A stretch of DNA of 64,000 bases, from assembly GCF_003970675.1 (NCBI RefSeq), contig NZ_CP034562.1, positions 496,001 through 560,000 of the forward strand, given 5' to 3'. The translations under genes were made by a program, and so were the position numbers. The notes under the pieces were generated by a model. The model saw only the letters and a list, made by a program, of their open reading frames with translations, was not told the DNA's origin and ran no database searches. The stretch is from Flammeovirga pectinis. Its GTDB lineage: Bacteria > Bacteroidota > Bacteroidia > Cytophagales > Flammeovirgaceae. This document shows, in pieces, positions 17,793 through 26,846 of the stretch (its first letter is position 1; each line of letters starts with the position of its first letter).

Positions 17793-20177
17793 TTAATTTA
17801 TTATTGAAATTGAGAAGTCTGGGTTCAATTTTAGCCTGCCTTCTGTAAAATCGGTAGTTTTTGATGTAAAACCCTTCATTTTAGGGGTAGTTCCTTTCTG
17901 AATGAGTGATTTTAACTGCGTTTTTGTGATTTTTTTACCAAAAACTTCAAAAGGGACCTTAAAATCACACCCATTTTTCCAATTTCCGCACCCAAAAGCA
18001 GTTTTACCTTCTAAAATTTGACCTTTTTGACATTTTGGACACATTAATGGCTGTTCTTCTAGCTCATTAAAGGTGATTTTTGATGATTCATTAAGAATTA
18101 ATACTCCTTTTTTAGCAACACCATTAATTTTGAACCCTTTTATTTCAGGAGTTCTACCTTTTATAATCAATGATTGAATTTGTTTATCAGTTAATTTTTT
18201 ACCCTCAAAATCAAATTTTATCAAAAAGTCACAGCTTTTATCCTTCCAACCTAAGCAGCCATAGGCATTGTTACCTTTTACCACATCATGCTTTTTACAT
18301 TTTGGACATGTTAAAGCCTGCTCTTTAGGTTTAGAAGTAGTTTTTTTTGTTGGAGTTACCTTTAAAGATTTTGTCGGTGTTTCAATTTTAAAGTTTGACC
18401 TTATAGATTTTACATTCTGTACAACGTCTGTTACCATCTCTTTTATCTCATTCATAAAAAGGTTGATATCATAATCTCCATCTTCTATTTGGCGGAGCTT
18501 CTTTTCCCAAATTCCTGTCAGTTCTGCAGACTTGAGTAAATCATTTTGAATTGTAGCCACTAAGCTTAACCCTGCCTGAGTAGGTACTAAATTCTTTCTT
18601 TGCTTCTCTATGTATTTACGTCTAAATAAAGTTTCAATGATATTTGCCCTTGTAGAAGGTCTACCAATACCATTTTCTTTCATTGCTTTACGTACTTCCT
18701 CGTCATCTATATTTTTACCAGCAGTTTCCATTGCTCTTAGTAGAGTTGCCTCAGAATATAGCTTTGGAGGTTTTGTTTCTTTATTAAAGATAGATGGAGT
18801 GTGTTCTCCCGTTTCTCCTTGTTTGAACGTTGGTAATGTTTGTTCTTCCTCTTCTCCTTTTTTCTTTTTCCTGTTTTTTTCTTCTTCTTCGTCTTTTTTA
18901 AATAAAACACGCCACCCTGGATCTAGAACTTCTCTACCATTTGCTTTAAAATCAACAGATGCTACTTTACCAAGTACTTCCGTTTTGGCTACTTTACACT
19001 CTGGATAAAAAGCTGCTATAAAACGTAGAGCCACTAAATCATAAACAACAGCTTCAGATTGAGTCAAGCCTCTTGCTGTTATTTTAGTAGGAATAATAGC
19101 ATGGTGATCTGTTACCTTCTGATCATTAAAAACCTTTTTAGATTTTTTGAAAGGTTTACCAAAGAGTGGAGCAGTTTCGTTTGAATACTTAGCGAGAGCC
19201 TTTAATGTAGGTCCTACCTCTGGGTATAAATTATTTGGTAAATAAGTAGTATCTACACGAGGGTAAGTCAGAAATTTCTTTTCGTAAAGGCTTTGGGCTA
19301 ATTTTAATGTTTGTTCGGCAGAAAAACTGAATTTCTTATTACATTCTACTTGCAAAGAGGTTAAATCAAATAGATAAGGAGAAGTTTCTATTCCTTCCTT
19401 TCTTTTAAAAGAAACAATTTCAAAAGGTTTATCCTTTATTAATTCAATATCAGTCTTAATATCTTCTTCTTTTTGATACTTACCTTTAGTAGCGTTAAAG
19501 TTGACATTTCTATACTTAGTCTTTAACTCCCAATATTTTTCACTCTTAAAATTTTCAATTTCTAAATACCTATTTGCAATTAAAGCAAGTGTAGGCGTCT
19601 GAACTCTACCGATAGAAAGAAGTTGTTTGTAACCACCAAATTTGATAGTGTATAATCTAGTTGCATTTATACCTAATAACCAGTCACCAATTGCACGAGC
19701 ACTACCAGCGGCATATAATAAGTCAAACTCATTTTCACTTTGTAAATTATTGAAACCATTTCTAATTGCTTCTTCAGTTAACGAAGAAATCCAAAGGCGT
19801 TTAACAGGAACATTACATTTAGCTTGGTGTAAGACCCAACGTTGTATTAATTCTCCTTCTTGGCCAGCATCACCACAGTTTATTACTTCTGTAGCATTTT
19901 TTACTAGGCTTTCAATAACTTTAAACTGTTCTTTAGAACCACTATTATTAATTAGCTTAATAGCAAATTTAATTGGTACAATGGGGAGGGTAACTAAATC
20001 CCATCTTTTAAGTGATGGATCATAATCATGAGGCTCTTTCAAGGTACATAAATGACCAAAGGTCCATGTAATCTGATAACCATTTCCTTCGTAGTAGCCA
20101 TTCTTTTTTTGATTGGCACCTAATATTTTTGCTATTTCTCTACCTACACTAGGTTTCTCGGCAATACAGACTTTCAT
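17793..20177 (-). CDS. topB: DNA topoisomerase III
   Basis: 794 residues. The N-terminal toprim domain has Glu7 in AEKPS and CGDAGQEGE near residues 102-108. The active-site Tyr305 lies in LTYPRVDTTYL, and IGRPSTRANII closes the core. The C-terminal third has two zinc-ribbon units (CPKCKKHD...GC and CPKCQKGQ...GC), each followed by a 'topo C-terminal repeat' (LTDKQIQSLIIKGRTPEIKGF and ITKTQLKSLIQKGTTPKMKGF). A Lys/Glu-rich insert (DEEEEKNRKKKKGEEEE) sits near residue 420. A type IA enzyme that decatenates and relaxes DNA. Chromosomal context without conjugation genes argues against a mobile-element copy. Confidence 0.95.
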   Translation of the reverse strand: MKVCIAEKPSVGREIAKILGANQKKNGYYEGNGYQITWTFGHLCTLKEPHDYDPSLKRWDLVTLPIVPIKFAIKLINNSGSKEQFKVIESLVKNATEVINCGDAGQEGELIQRWVLHQAKCNVPVKRLWISSLTEEAIRNGFNNLQSENEFDLLYAAGSARAIGDWLLGINATRLYTIKFGGYKQLLSIGRVQTPTLALIANRYLEIENFKSEKYWELKTKYRNVNFNATKGKYQKEEDIKTDIELIKDKPFEIVSFKRKEGIETSPYLFDLTSLQVECNKKFSFSAEQTLKLAQSLYEKKFLTYPRVDTTYLPNNLYPEVGPTLKALAKYSNETAPLFGKPFKKSKKVFNDQKVTDHHAIIPTKITARGLTQSEAVVYDLVALRFIAAFYPECKVAKTEVLGKVASVDFKANGREVLDPGWRVLFKKDEEEEKNRKKKKGEEEEQTLPTFKQGETGEHTPSIFNKETKPPKLYSEATLLRAMETAGKNIDDEEVRKAMKENGIGRPSTRANIIETLFRRKYIEKQRKNLVPTQAGLSLVATIQNDLLKSAELTGIWEKKLRQIEDGDYDINLFMNEIKEMVTDVVQNVKSIRSNFKIETPTKSLKVTPTKKTTSKPKEQALTCPKCKKHDVVKGNNAYGCLGWKDKSCDFLIKFDFEGKKLTDKQIQSLIIKGRTPEIKGFKINGVAKKGVLILNESSKITFNELEEQPLMCPKCQKGQILEGKTAFGCGNWKNGCDFKVPFEVFGKKITKTQLKSLIQKGTTPKMKGFTSKTTDFTEGRLKLNPDFSISIIN

Positions 20178-20479
20178 ATACTAATGAATCACTTTGGTAA
20201 TAATAGAATATTTAAAGTTCTAAAAAATCAGCTATTTCTCTATATTTGATAACTGAAATCTTTTAAATAATTTTATTCAATCATTAAATAACTTGAGCTT
20301 TCTATTATTTTTAATAACCCTGAATGTATAATATTCTTATTATTAGATGTTTATGTATTTTTGGGTTAAATATAATGTAATGTTCACTATTTTACTGTTT
20401 AAATTAATTATTTGTTGAAGCAACTTTATTTATAATACATTCGTTAATTAATCAATCGTTCAAATAAAAAACAATTACT
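20178..20479 (+). promoter_or_regulatory. Divergent promoter region; -33/-7 pair for the plus gene
   Basis: This 302-bp AT-rich gap separates topB from the plus-strand exported-protein gene. GTTG at 20414-20417 and TACATTCG at 20436-20443 (7 of 8 to TAnnTTTG), 18 bases apart, make a credible promoter 37 bases before the ATG. I see nothing else in the gap beyond the presumed topB promoter. Confidence 0.45.
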
Positions 20480-21295
20480 ATGAGTTACTTAAAGAATATT
20501 TCTCTTCTTCTACTATTTGTATTTACTACAAGTCTATCATTTGCTCAGAAGGATAATGATAAAAAACAGTTAGAAGATTTAATCAAGAATACGGTTAAAG
20601 TTAATTCTACCTCTTTAACAGAGCATGGAATTGAAGAAATGATGAACAACTACCGTGCAGATGTAATAATTAATGTTACAAGAATAGAAGTGGATGGTAC
20701 TAGAAAGCGTAACATGATGAGAAAAGGTGATTACAGAGCCTTATTTATCAATCAGTACAATCAAAATGTTCAAAGAGAGTCTAAAGTAAATATTAAATCT
20801 ACAAGAGTTCAAGGTAAAACAGCAGTTGTAGATTTTGATTTAGATTACGAATTAATCAACAGAACATCTAGTAAAGTTCTCTCAAAAGGTTTTGAATCAA
20901 TCAATGCAATTTTTGTAAAGAAAAAAGGCAAATGGTATGTTCTGGAATTAAATATTATTGATATTGAAGTTCAGAAATTCCAAGGTGTTTGTTACTGCGA
21001 GATTTACAAAAATGCAAATACAGGTAGTGTAATTGCTAAAGTAGGTGCTCCAAAAGGAGATAGATTTGAGAATAGATTAAATAATGTGTACCAAAGAATA
21101 ATTGGTGGTAAATCTTATTTTAGTGTTCAAGGTGTAATCTTTGAATGGGCAGATAAAAAAGATATTTGGACAGTAGATTCTGATTTAAAAAGAGTGGAGA
21201 AATTAGAATCGTCTAAAGATCAAGATGATGCAATACTTATTATATTAAAGTATTTGTACAAAAACGAATGTACGGATATGTCTGTTATAAAATAA
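20480..21295 (+). CDS. Exported protein with NTF2-like N-terminal part, unknown
   Basis: 271 residues. Signal peptide MSYLKNISLLLLFVFTTSLSFAQ. Residues ~30-155 have the helix-then-sheet pattern of NTF2/SnoaL-like domains (LTEHGIEEMMNNYRADVIINV, TRVQGKTAVVDFDLDYELIN, GFESINAIFVKKKGKWYVLELNI). This is a fold guess, not a family match. The C-terminal part has a CYC pair (GVCYCEIY) and a third Cys near the end. I do not recognise its function. Own promoter and strong terminator; no operon partner. Confidence 0.75.
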   Translation: MSYLKNISLLLLFVFTTSLSFAQKDNDKKQLEDLIKNTVKVNSTSLTEHGIEEMMNNYRADVIINVTRIEVDGTRKRNMMRKGDYRALFINQYNQNVQRESKVNIKSTRVQGKTAVVDFDLDYELINRTSSKVLSKGFESINAIFVKKKGKWYVLELNIIDIEVQKFQGVCYCEIYKNANTGSVIAKVGAPKGDRFENRLNNVYQRIIGGKSYFSVQGVIFEWADKKDIWTVDSDLKRVEKLESSKDQDDAILIILKYLYKNECTDMSVIK

Positions 21296-21325
21296 AAGCC
21301 CCAAATAGGAGCTTAATTTAACATG

Positions 21326-21358
21326 AGGAGTTTAGTAAAAATACTAAGCTCCTTTTTT
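21326..21358 (+). terminator. Intrinsic terminator overlapping a minus-strand stop codon
   Basis: GGAGTTTAGTA (21327-21337) pairs with TACTAAGCTCC (21342-21352), with one G-T pair, then a T run. The 3' arm contains the TAG stop of the convergent 78-residue ORF at 21344-21346. Confidence 0.8.
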
Positions 21359-21580
21359 ATTTGGATTAGGAACAAACAAATGATCTGAAAGAATATAATT
21401 AATATTCATTTTTTGCAATTGATTTGTTATATCAAAGTAGGTCTTGTTAAAATCCTGATAACTTTTTGCAAAGAACTCAATCTCATAATGCGGTCTGTAG
21501 TCAATTACTCTAAAATTGTATTTTTCGATGATTTGATAGACTTGCTTCTGGTTTTCTATAAGTAATTTAAAAGTCAACAT
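21344..21580 (-). CDS. Small cytosolic protein, unknown
   Basis: 78 residues beginning MLTFKLLIENQKQVYQIIEKYNF, with no signal peptide or membrane segment. The composition looks like a folded protein: balanced charge and aromatic residues, with a helix-strand pattern such as YRPHYEIEFFAKSYQDFNKTYFDITNQLQKM. I do not recognise a family. Its stop codon is inside the terminator hairpin of the facing gene. No clear promoter consensus is seen upstream, though a TTTCTTAT/ATAAGAAA inverted repeat lies at about 21616-21638. It could be spurious, but natural-looking composition favours a real gene. Confidence 0.5.
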   Translation of the reverse strand: MLTFKLLIENQKQVYQIIEKYNFRVIDYRPHYEIEFFAKSYQDFNKTYFDITNQLQKMNINYILSDHLFVPNPNKKGA

Positions 21581-21720
21581 ATTAGGGTGGTTAATTAAAA
21601 TTGGGTTATAGGAATTTTCTTATATATATAGATAAGAAACATTTTTCAATTTATGTTCATCTAACTTAAAAGAATAAAAGAGAATAACGGTTTAATACAG
21701 TATATATGTATGAACGGTGA

Positions 21721-21734
21721 GTTCATTAACGAAC
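21721..21734. promoter_or_regulatory. Candidate operator palindrome ahead of ABC operon
   Basis: GTTCATTAACGAAC is a near-perfect 14-bp palindrome (12 of 14 positions symmetric) about 105 bases before the ATPase gene. It lies in the 256-bp gap 21581-21836, where no consensus -7 element was found. Confidence 0.35.
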
Positions 21735-21836
21735 ATCTTATTTAGGTTAAATTACTGTTAATAGGTTGATTTTGATTAAATCAAGAAAAAATGAATGGTT
21801 GTTGCAGTTTATTGGTAGATAACCATAACACATATA

Positions 21837-22529
21837 ATGGAACCGTTAATTCAATTAAAAAATATAAATAAGTCTTACCATAATGATGATAGTGAAACAC
21901 TAGCACTTAATCATGTATCTTTAAATATACATGAGGGTGAATTTGTGTGTATTATGGGTCCTTCAGGGTGTGGGAAATCGACGTTACTTAACATTGCGGG
22001 TTTATTGGATATTCCTTCTAATGGAGAAGTTGTATTCCAGAAAGAATCAGTACATAAATTGTCATCAAAGAAAAGAGCTCAACTTAGAAGAGAAAATATT
22101 GGCTTTGTTTTTCAAAGTTTTAATCTGATTGATGATCTTACTGTATTCGAAAATATTGAATTGCCATTGATCTATCAGCACGTTTCTCCGAATGAAAGAA
22201 AGTTTCGTGTTGAAAAAATTATGGATAGGTTACAACTCTCTCATAAGAAAAAAGCGTTTCCATCTCAAATATCAGGAGGGTTACAACAACGTGTAGCAGT
22301 TGCTAGAGCTGTTGTTTCAAGACCAAGACTTATTTTAGCAGATGAACCGACGGGTAACTTAGATTCTGAAAGAGGTAGGGAAGTAATGGATATACTTACA
22401 TCATTAAATGAACTGGGTACCACAATTTTAATGGTTACTCATTCTACTGCAGCATCTGATTATGCCAGTAGAATAATCAATCTTTTTGATGGACAAATAG
22501 TTACCGAAAATTTACACAAAGGAAAATAG
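21837..22529 (+). CDS. MacB/LolD-type ABC transporter ATPase
   Basis: 230 residues. Walker A GPSGCGKST, Q-loop FVFQSFNLIDDLT, Walker B LILADEPTGNLD and the H-loop VTHS are all present. The ABC signature reads SGGLQQRV instead of the usual SGGQQQRV, a Gln-to-Leu change right after the glycines. It powers the permease encoded directly after it; the two genes overlap by one base (TAGTG). MacB-class transporters do mechanotransmission across the inner membrane rather than classical import. The substrate is unknown. Confidence 0.92.
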   Translation: MEPLIQLKNINKSYHNDDSETLALNHVSLNIHEGEFVCIMGPSGCGKSTLLNIAGLLDIPSNGEVVFQKESVHKLSSKKRAQLRRENIGFVFQSFNLIDDLTVFENIELPLIYQHVSPNERKFRVEKIMDRLQLSHKKKAFPSQISGGLQQRVAVARAVVSRPRLILADEPTGNLDSERGREVMDILTSLNELGTTILMVTHSTAASDYASRIINLFDGQIVTENLHKGK

Positions 22530-24961
22530 TGTTAAGAAATTACATCATTATAGGAATCCGAAACCTGAAAAAACATGGTTTATATTCACTCGTTAATGTT
22601 CTTGGAATGTCGATGGGCATTGCTTTCTTTACGTTATTATTTCTGATTGTAAAAAATGAATTGTCTTATGATGACTTTCATGTAGACCCCAAAAGAACGT
22701 ATCGTGTTGTTGAGGTAATTGATTCTCAAGATATCGGAGAGCGTTCTGCAAGTGTACCAATTCCTCTTGGACCAACAATTAAAGACCTTTATCCTAATTA
22801 TATAGAAAGGAGCGTTCGTTTTTTTAACGATCAGGCTTACTCTCATATGTTGTTTGCTAATGGTAAGCAATACAACGAAAAGAATTTATATTTTACAGAT
22901 TCAGATTTCTTTAAAGTATTTGATTTTCCATTGATTTTAGGAAATAAAAGAACAGCTTTATCCGAACCTCAATCAATAGTAATTACAACTAAAATTGCTC
23001 AAAAGTATTTTGGAAATGAAAATCCATTAGGTAAAAAAGTACTATATGAGAATAAATATTATCTTACTGTTACAGGAGTAATTGATAAAACAAACCTACC
23101 AACTCATCTTAATTTTGATCAGCTCATATCATTTTCAACCTTATCTATTACAAATAAAGATATATTACAAAACAACCTATGGGTATGGAACCCTTGTTGG
23201 ACTTATATCTTATTAAAGGAGGGTGTTAAACCAGAAGAATTAGAAGCAGATTTTGAAATTTTATTTCAAGATGGAAGTAAATTCCCAGAATTTATTAGAG
23301 ATTATGTACAGTTGTATTTACAGCCAATTAGAGAAATACACCTTTATTCTGATTTAGATTTTGAGATGTCTCCAAATGGAGATTATATGTATATCTATAT
23401 TTTCTCTGCTATTGCATTGATGGTTTTGATTATTGCAGCCATCAATTTCATGAACTTATCAGCAGTAAGGTATTCTACTAGAATTAGGGAAGTCGGTATT
23501 AGAAAAGCAATAGGGGCAGACCAAAGTGAACTTATTGTTCAGTTTTTAATAGAGGCTGGTATTTTGAGTATTTGTTCCATGTTTGGAGCATTAATTTTTA
23601 TGGAATTACTTTTTCCATATATCTATCAGATATTAGGAGATGAAAAGCTATTATTTAGAGATTTAGAAAACCAATCTTTAATGTTTTTTGTAGGAGGAAG
23701 CGGTGTTTTTGTTGGCGCATTAGCTAGTTTTTATCCAATGTATTACCTATCTGGTGTTCGTCCTTTAGAAGGACTGAATGTAACAAGAACAATGGGTAGC
23801 AAACAAAAAAGATTTAGGAAATGGAGTGTGATAGTACAATTTGTTATCGCAATTTTTCTTTTATTTAGTACGTATGTTTCTAAGGAACAGCTTAACTTAA
23901 TGAAGAAAACTTACCTAGGTTTCGATACAGAAAATATAGTGATTATTCCTTTGGGTGAGGTAAAGTATTCTCCCTTTAAATTTGATCAATTAAAAGAACA
24001 GTTTTTAGAAGTAGATGGAGTAGAATCTGTAACTGGTATTGATGAGGTTTTAGGTGTCTGGGTTCAAAATTATCCTTTCTCTATAAACAAAGGGGAAGTA
24101 AGAACATCATCAACGTTTTATTCTGCGTTAAAGGTAAGAGATGATTTTGAAAGTGTATTTAACTTAAAATTAGTAGCAGGACATCACTTTTCTGAAGAAA
24201 ATAAAGCAAGTATTCATGAAATTCTTGTAAATGAAGCTATGGTAAAACATCTAGGAATTGATAATCCAAAAGATGCCATTGGCTTAGGAATTTATAGTGA
24301 AAAGGGGAAAGAACAGATAATTGGCGTTTTAAAAGACTTCCATTATGAACCAATACACAAAGAAATAGGTCCATTTATTATTGATGTCAATAATTGGGAG
24401 TCTGCAAGAAGTTATCTTACAAAATACATGGCTATACGGTTAAGGGGTGATAAATCTTGGGAACAAGTAAAACCTTTTATGGTAGCGAAGTGGACAAAAA
24501 TAATTCCTTATAGACTAATGGACTCCTTCTTTTTACAAACTAAAGTAGAAGCTTCTTATAAAAAGGAAGAACGTTTAGCAAAGGTTTCTTTAATCTTTTC
24601 AATCATTGGGGTGATTATTGCAAACCTTGGATTATTTGGGTTAGCATCTTTTATTACTGTTCAAAAAAACAAAGAAATAGCCATACGAAAAGCGCTTGGT
24701 ATGGAAAATTTAGAAGCAATGCTTTTTATTTCTAAAGAGTTTTTTATTCTAATAGGTAGTGCATGCTTAATTGCCTGGCCAATATCTTATTTAGGAATGC
24801 GTTTGTGGTTAGAAAATTTTCCTAAAACAATTACTATAGGTATTGGAGTTTATATATTTAGTGGTGGAGTAACTTTATTATTAACTTTAATTACTGTTAG
24901 TTACCACGTTGTAAAAGCTGCTTTTAAAAATCCTGTAGAAGATTTAAAAGCAAATAGATAA
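22529..24961 (+). CDS. ABC permease with two FtsX domains (MacB-like)
   Basis: 810 residues from a GTG start that shares its G with the ATPase stop codon. Residues ~20-40 form the first membrane helix after NLKKHGLYSLVNVLG, followed by a MacB periplasmic core domain. FtsX segments occur near residues 285-410 (FMNLSAVRYSTRIREVGIRKAIGAD) and 680-800 (EIAIRKALGMENLEAMLFISKEF), with a second periplasmic domain between them. This duplicated 8-helix arrangement is the common Bacteroidota antimicrobial-peptide/macrolide-type permease. No outer-membrane TolC or membrane-fusion gene is adjacent, so it may act alone. Confidence 0.9.
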   Translation: MLRNYIIIGIRNLKKHGLYSLVNVLGMSMGIAFFTLLFLIVKNELSYDDFHVDPKRTYRVVEVIDSQDIGERSASVPIPLGPTIKDLYPNYIERSVRFFNDQAYSHMLFANGKQYNEKNLYFTDSDFFKVFDFPLILGNKRTALSEPQSIVITTKIAQKYFGNENPLGKKVLYENKYYLTVTGVIDKTNLPTHLNFDQLISFSTLSITNKDILQNNLWVWNPCWTYILLKEGVKPEELEADFEILFQDGSKFPEFIRDYVQLYLQPIREIHLYSDLDFEMSPNGDYMYIYIFSAIALMVLIIAAINFMNLSAVRYSTRIREVGIRKAIGADQSELIVQFLIEAGILSICSMFGALIFMELLFPYIYQILGDEKLLFRDLENQSLMFFVGGSGVFVGALASFYPMYYLSGVRPLEGLNVTRTMGSKQKRFRKWSVIVQFVIAIFLLFSTYVSKEQLNLMKKTYLGFDTENIVIIPLGEVKYSPFKFDQLKEQFLEVDGVESVTGIDEVLGVWVQNYPFSINKGEVRTSSTFYSALKVRDDFESVFNLKLVAGHHFSEENKASIHEILVNEAMVKHLGIDNPKDAIGLGIYSEKGKEQIIGVLKDFHYEPIHKEIGPFIIDVNNWESARSYLTKYMAIRLRGDKSWEQVKPFMVAKWTKIIPYRLMDSFFLQTKVEASYKKEERLAKVSLIFSIIGVIIANLGLFGLASFITVQKNKEIAIRKALGMENLEAMLFISKEFFILIGSACLIAWPISYLGMRLWLENFPKTITIGIGVYIFSGGVTLLLTLITVSYHVVKAAFKNPVEDLKANR

Positions 24962-25074
24962 TAGGAGGTTTGAAGTATATTATTTTTAGAATATAATTCA
25001 AAAATTCTGCTATTCTCTACACGATAATTAAATTACATTGATACTTTACTTTTTATTCTAAGACTTATATTGTT

Positions 25075-26448
25075 GTGACAAACACAGAATACCTAATTGA
25101 TAGAAATCGAATCAGAGTTCTAGATATAAATCAGTTTATATCTAAACAAACGAATATAATAGATAAAATAGAAGTAGAAGAGAATCTAGAAAATAAAGCA
25201 AATAGATTATTTGATTATTTTTCAATTTTACCTCAATTCGATACTTTAGATACATATTACGAATTTCTAGAACTTTTCTTGCCAGAGTTTTCATTTGAAA
25301 TTCCTACTGACGTAGGCCTTTTACATAGATCTCTTTCTTTTCAGAAATTAAGATTATTAGAAAATGTAGGAGATACCACATTACCTGATAGATTAAAGAA
25401 TTTGGATGATATTTCTTTAGATGATGGAAACTATTATTTAAAATTATTAGCTCCAATAGCGTTGTTTTCTAGAATAACAGATTGGGAAAAATATAAGTGG
25501 ATAGTTTTAGAAATGATCAACTTTTCTATTGAAAATGGAAAGTCTGAAGTTACTGCTTTTGCATGTTTAGCTTATGCAAAGTATATGATTTGCAGATACG
25601 AAAATATACAAGAAGCAAAAGACCTAGCTGAATACGCAATTGCTGAAATAAAAAAATCAAAAGACAAATGGTTAATCAGACGCTTTTTATCTGATTATGC
25701 TTTTGATATAATGACATGGTTAGAAAAAACAGAAGAATCAATTACTGTAATCGAAGATGCTTATCTATTAGACGATGCTCAGGATACAGCATTTGCAAAT
25801 AAAGCTGTAACAAGAATATTTCAACTTTATGTATTTAGTGGTCACAATTTTAAAGAAGCTTTCTCAAAGGTAAATGATAAGCTATCATTGTCTTTAGAAG
25901 ATGTTGAAATGTTACCTCAAGTTCAAAGTGTTTTAGAATTACTTCAATTAAAAAGTTTAACAGAAAAATCTAGCTTAGAAAAAGTATTAATGATATTGGA
26001 TAAGGAACCTTCTTTATATGAAGGAAACCTTTTACACCCAATGCTATTACTTTTAAAGGTGATTCACCTTGTTAGGAATAAGGAGTTGGAAGAAAATGTA
26101 CTCGAAGCAATTAGAAGGATTTTAGATAGGTTTAAATATTGGGCAGGGTATTCTCCTCTTATATTTCAAGGGTGGGTATTCTTTATTGAGGCAGAGATGA
26201 GATGGTTTGCGGGTGAAATAGAAACATCTGATGACTTATACATACAAGCTAAAGATTTTATGACGTCTACTGTAAACGATCTGAAATGTCTAGTTTCATT
26301 AAGAAGGTTATCTCAATGGTATGATCATGAAGGAGTGACACCAAGATCTCAAATATTATTTGATCAAACTAAATCATTATATCTAGAGTTTGGTTCTCAG
26401 GAAGAAGTTGACGCATTGATTAATCGGTTCGATAATCGTTTTGAATAA
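25075..26448 (+). CDS. Helical-repeat (TPR-like) protein resembling STAND-kinase sensor region
   Basis: 457 residues, GTG start, cytosolic and almost wholly alpha-helical. The run IALFSRITDWEKYKWIVL, then FSIENGKSEVTAFACLAYAKYM and QEAKDLAEYAIAEIKK resembles the TPR region found between the AAA ATPase and GAF/histidine-kinase parts of very large hybrid Ser/Thr kinases. The C-terminal part (AEMRWFAGEIETSDDLYIQAKDF ... RSQILFDQTKSLYLEFGSQEEVDAL) also fits that region. There is no kinase, ATPase or output domain here. It may be a free-standing scaffold; alternatively any TPR-like protein. It has no operon partner: 113 bases from the permease and a terminator behind. Confidence 0.7.
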   Translation: MTNTEYLIDRNRIRVLDINQFISKQTNIIDKIEVEENLENKANRLFDYFSILPQFDTLDTYYEFLELFLPEFSFEIPTDVGLLHRSLSFQKLRLLENVGDTTLPDRLKNLDDISLDDGNYYLKLLAPIALFSRITDWEKYKWIVLEMINFSIENGKSEVTAFACLAYAKYMICRYENIQEAKDLAEYAIAEIKKSKDKWLIRRFLSDYAFDIMTWLEKTEESITVIEDAYLLDDAQDTAFANKAVTRIFQLYVFSGHNFKEAFSKVNDKLSLSLEDVEMLPQVQSVLELLQLKSLTEKSSLEKVLMILDKEPSLYEGNLLHPMLLLLKVIHLVRNKELEENVLEAIRRILDRFKYWAGYSPLIFQGWVFFIEAEMRWFAGEIETSDDLYIQAKDFMTSTVNDLKCLVSLRRLSQWYDHEGVTPRSQILFDQTKSLYLEFGSQEEVDALINRFDNRFE

Positions 26449-26451
26449 AAT

Positions 26452-26487
26452 GCAAAAAGCCACTCTTATAAAAAGTGGCTTTTTTGC
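26452..26487 (+). terminator. Terminator after helical-repeat gene
   Basis: AAAAAGCCACT (26454-26464) pairs with AGTGGCTTTTTT (26474-26485), loop of 9 bases. It starts 4 bases past the stop. Confidence 0.8.
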
Positions 26488-26490
26488 GGA

Positions 26491-26573
26491 TAAGTATAAA
26501 GCACAAATTCTCTATACTTACTACAAATATCTATCAGTATAACGTAACCTTGATACGTTGTACTGATTTTTTT
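26491..26573 (+). terminator. Two further hairpins, second a strong terminator
   Basis: Directly after the first terminator, TAAGTATA (26491-26498) pairs with TATACTTA (26513-26520). Then a 14-bp stem (26533-26546 with 26554-26567, one T-G pair) is followed by seven T. This is either a tandem terminator or the 3' end of a short RNA. It lies in the 424-bp gap 26449-26872, which also carries a micro-ORF. Confidence 0.65.
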
Positions 26574-26592
26574 ATGAATATTAATTTTTGAA

Positions 26593-26622
26593 TTGCTTAA
26601 TTAAAAATTATAGATTAGTTTG
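26593..26622 (+). promoter_or_regulatory. Candidate promoter of the 44-residue ORF
   Basis: ATTG at 26593-26596 and TTAGTTTG at 26615-26622 (7 of 8 to TAnnTTTG), 18 bases apart, 41 bases before the ATG at 26664. Confidence 0.4.
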
Positions 26623-26663
26623 CATTACACAGCGTAAAAAGGTTAATAACAAATAATTAAAGC

Positions 26664-26798
26664 ATGAAGAAGTCATTGTCAAAAACTCAAGACTCTTCAA
26701 TGAAGCCGCAAAAGGATAACTACCTTGACAAATTGATACTTGCCCATTTAGAAGTACAAAAGCGGAAAAATCTTACTGTCAATATGAAGAATAGATAA
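26664..26798 (+). CDS. 44-residue basic peptide, unknown
   Basis: An ATG-started frame of 44 codons encodes a Lys/Arg-rich, soluble peptide starting MKKSLSKTQDSSMK, with a probable helix LDKLILAHLEVQKRK and the end NMKNR. No signal peptide or membrane helix. It has its own candidate promoter and is followed 10 bases later by a strong terminator, so it forms a complete transcription unit between two unrelated genes. Such a basic helix could bind nucleic acid or a protein partner, but there is no family evidence. The chance that it is non-coding RNA instead remains. Confidence 0.5.
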   Translation: MKKSLSKTQDSSMKPQKDNYLDKLILAHLEVQKRKNLTVNMKNR

Positions 26799-26808
26799 CC
26801 TTCATTGA

Positions 26809-26846
26809 AAAAAAGCTATCCAAACTTACGTTTGAATAGCTTTTTT
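26809..26846. terminator. Terminator after micro-ORF
   Basis: A 17-bp stem with one mismatch (26809-26825 with 26830-26846), TTAC loop, ending in T6 on the plus strand and A6 on the other. It also serves the convergent lytic transglycosylase gene. Confidence 0.8.

Noticed and set aside
17793-20177. topB as part of an integrative element
   Set aside because: No integrase, transfer or relaxase gene and no direct repeats flank it; neighbours are housekeeping genes on both sides.
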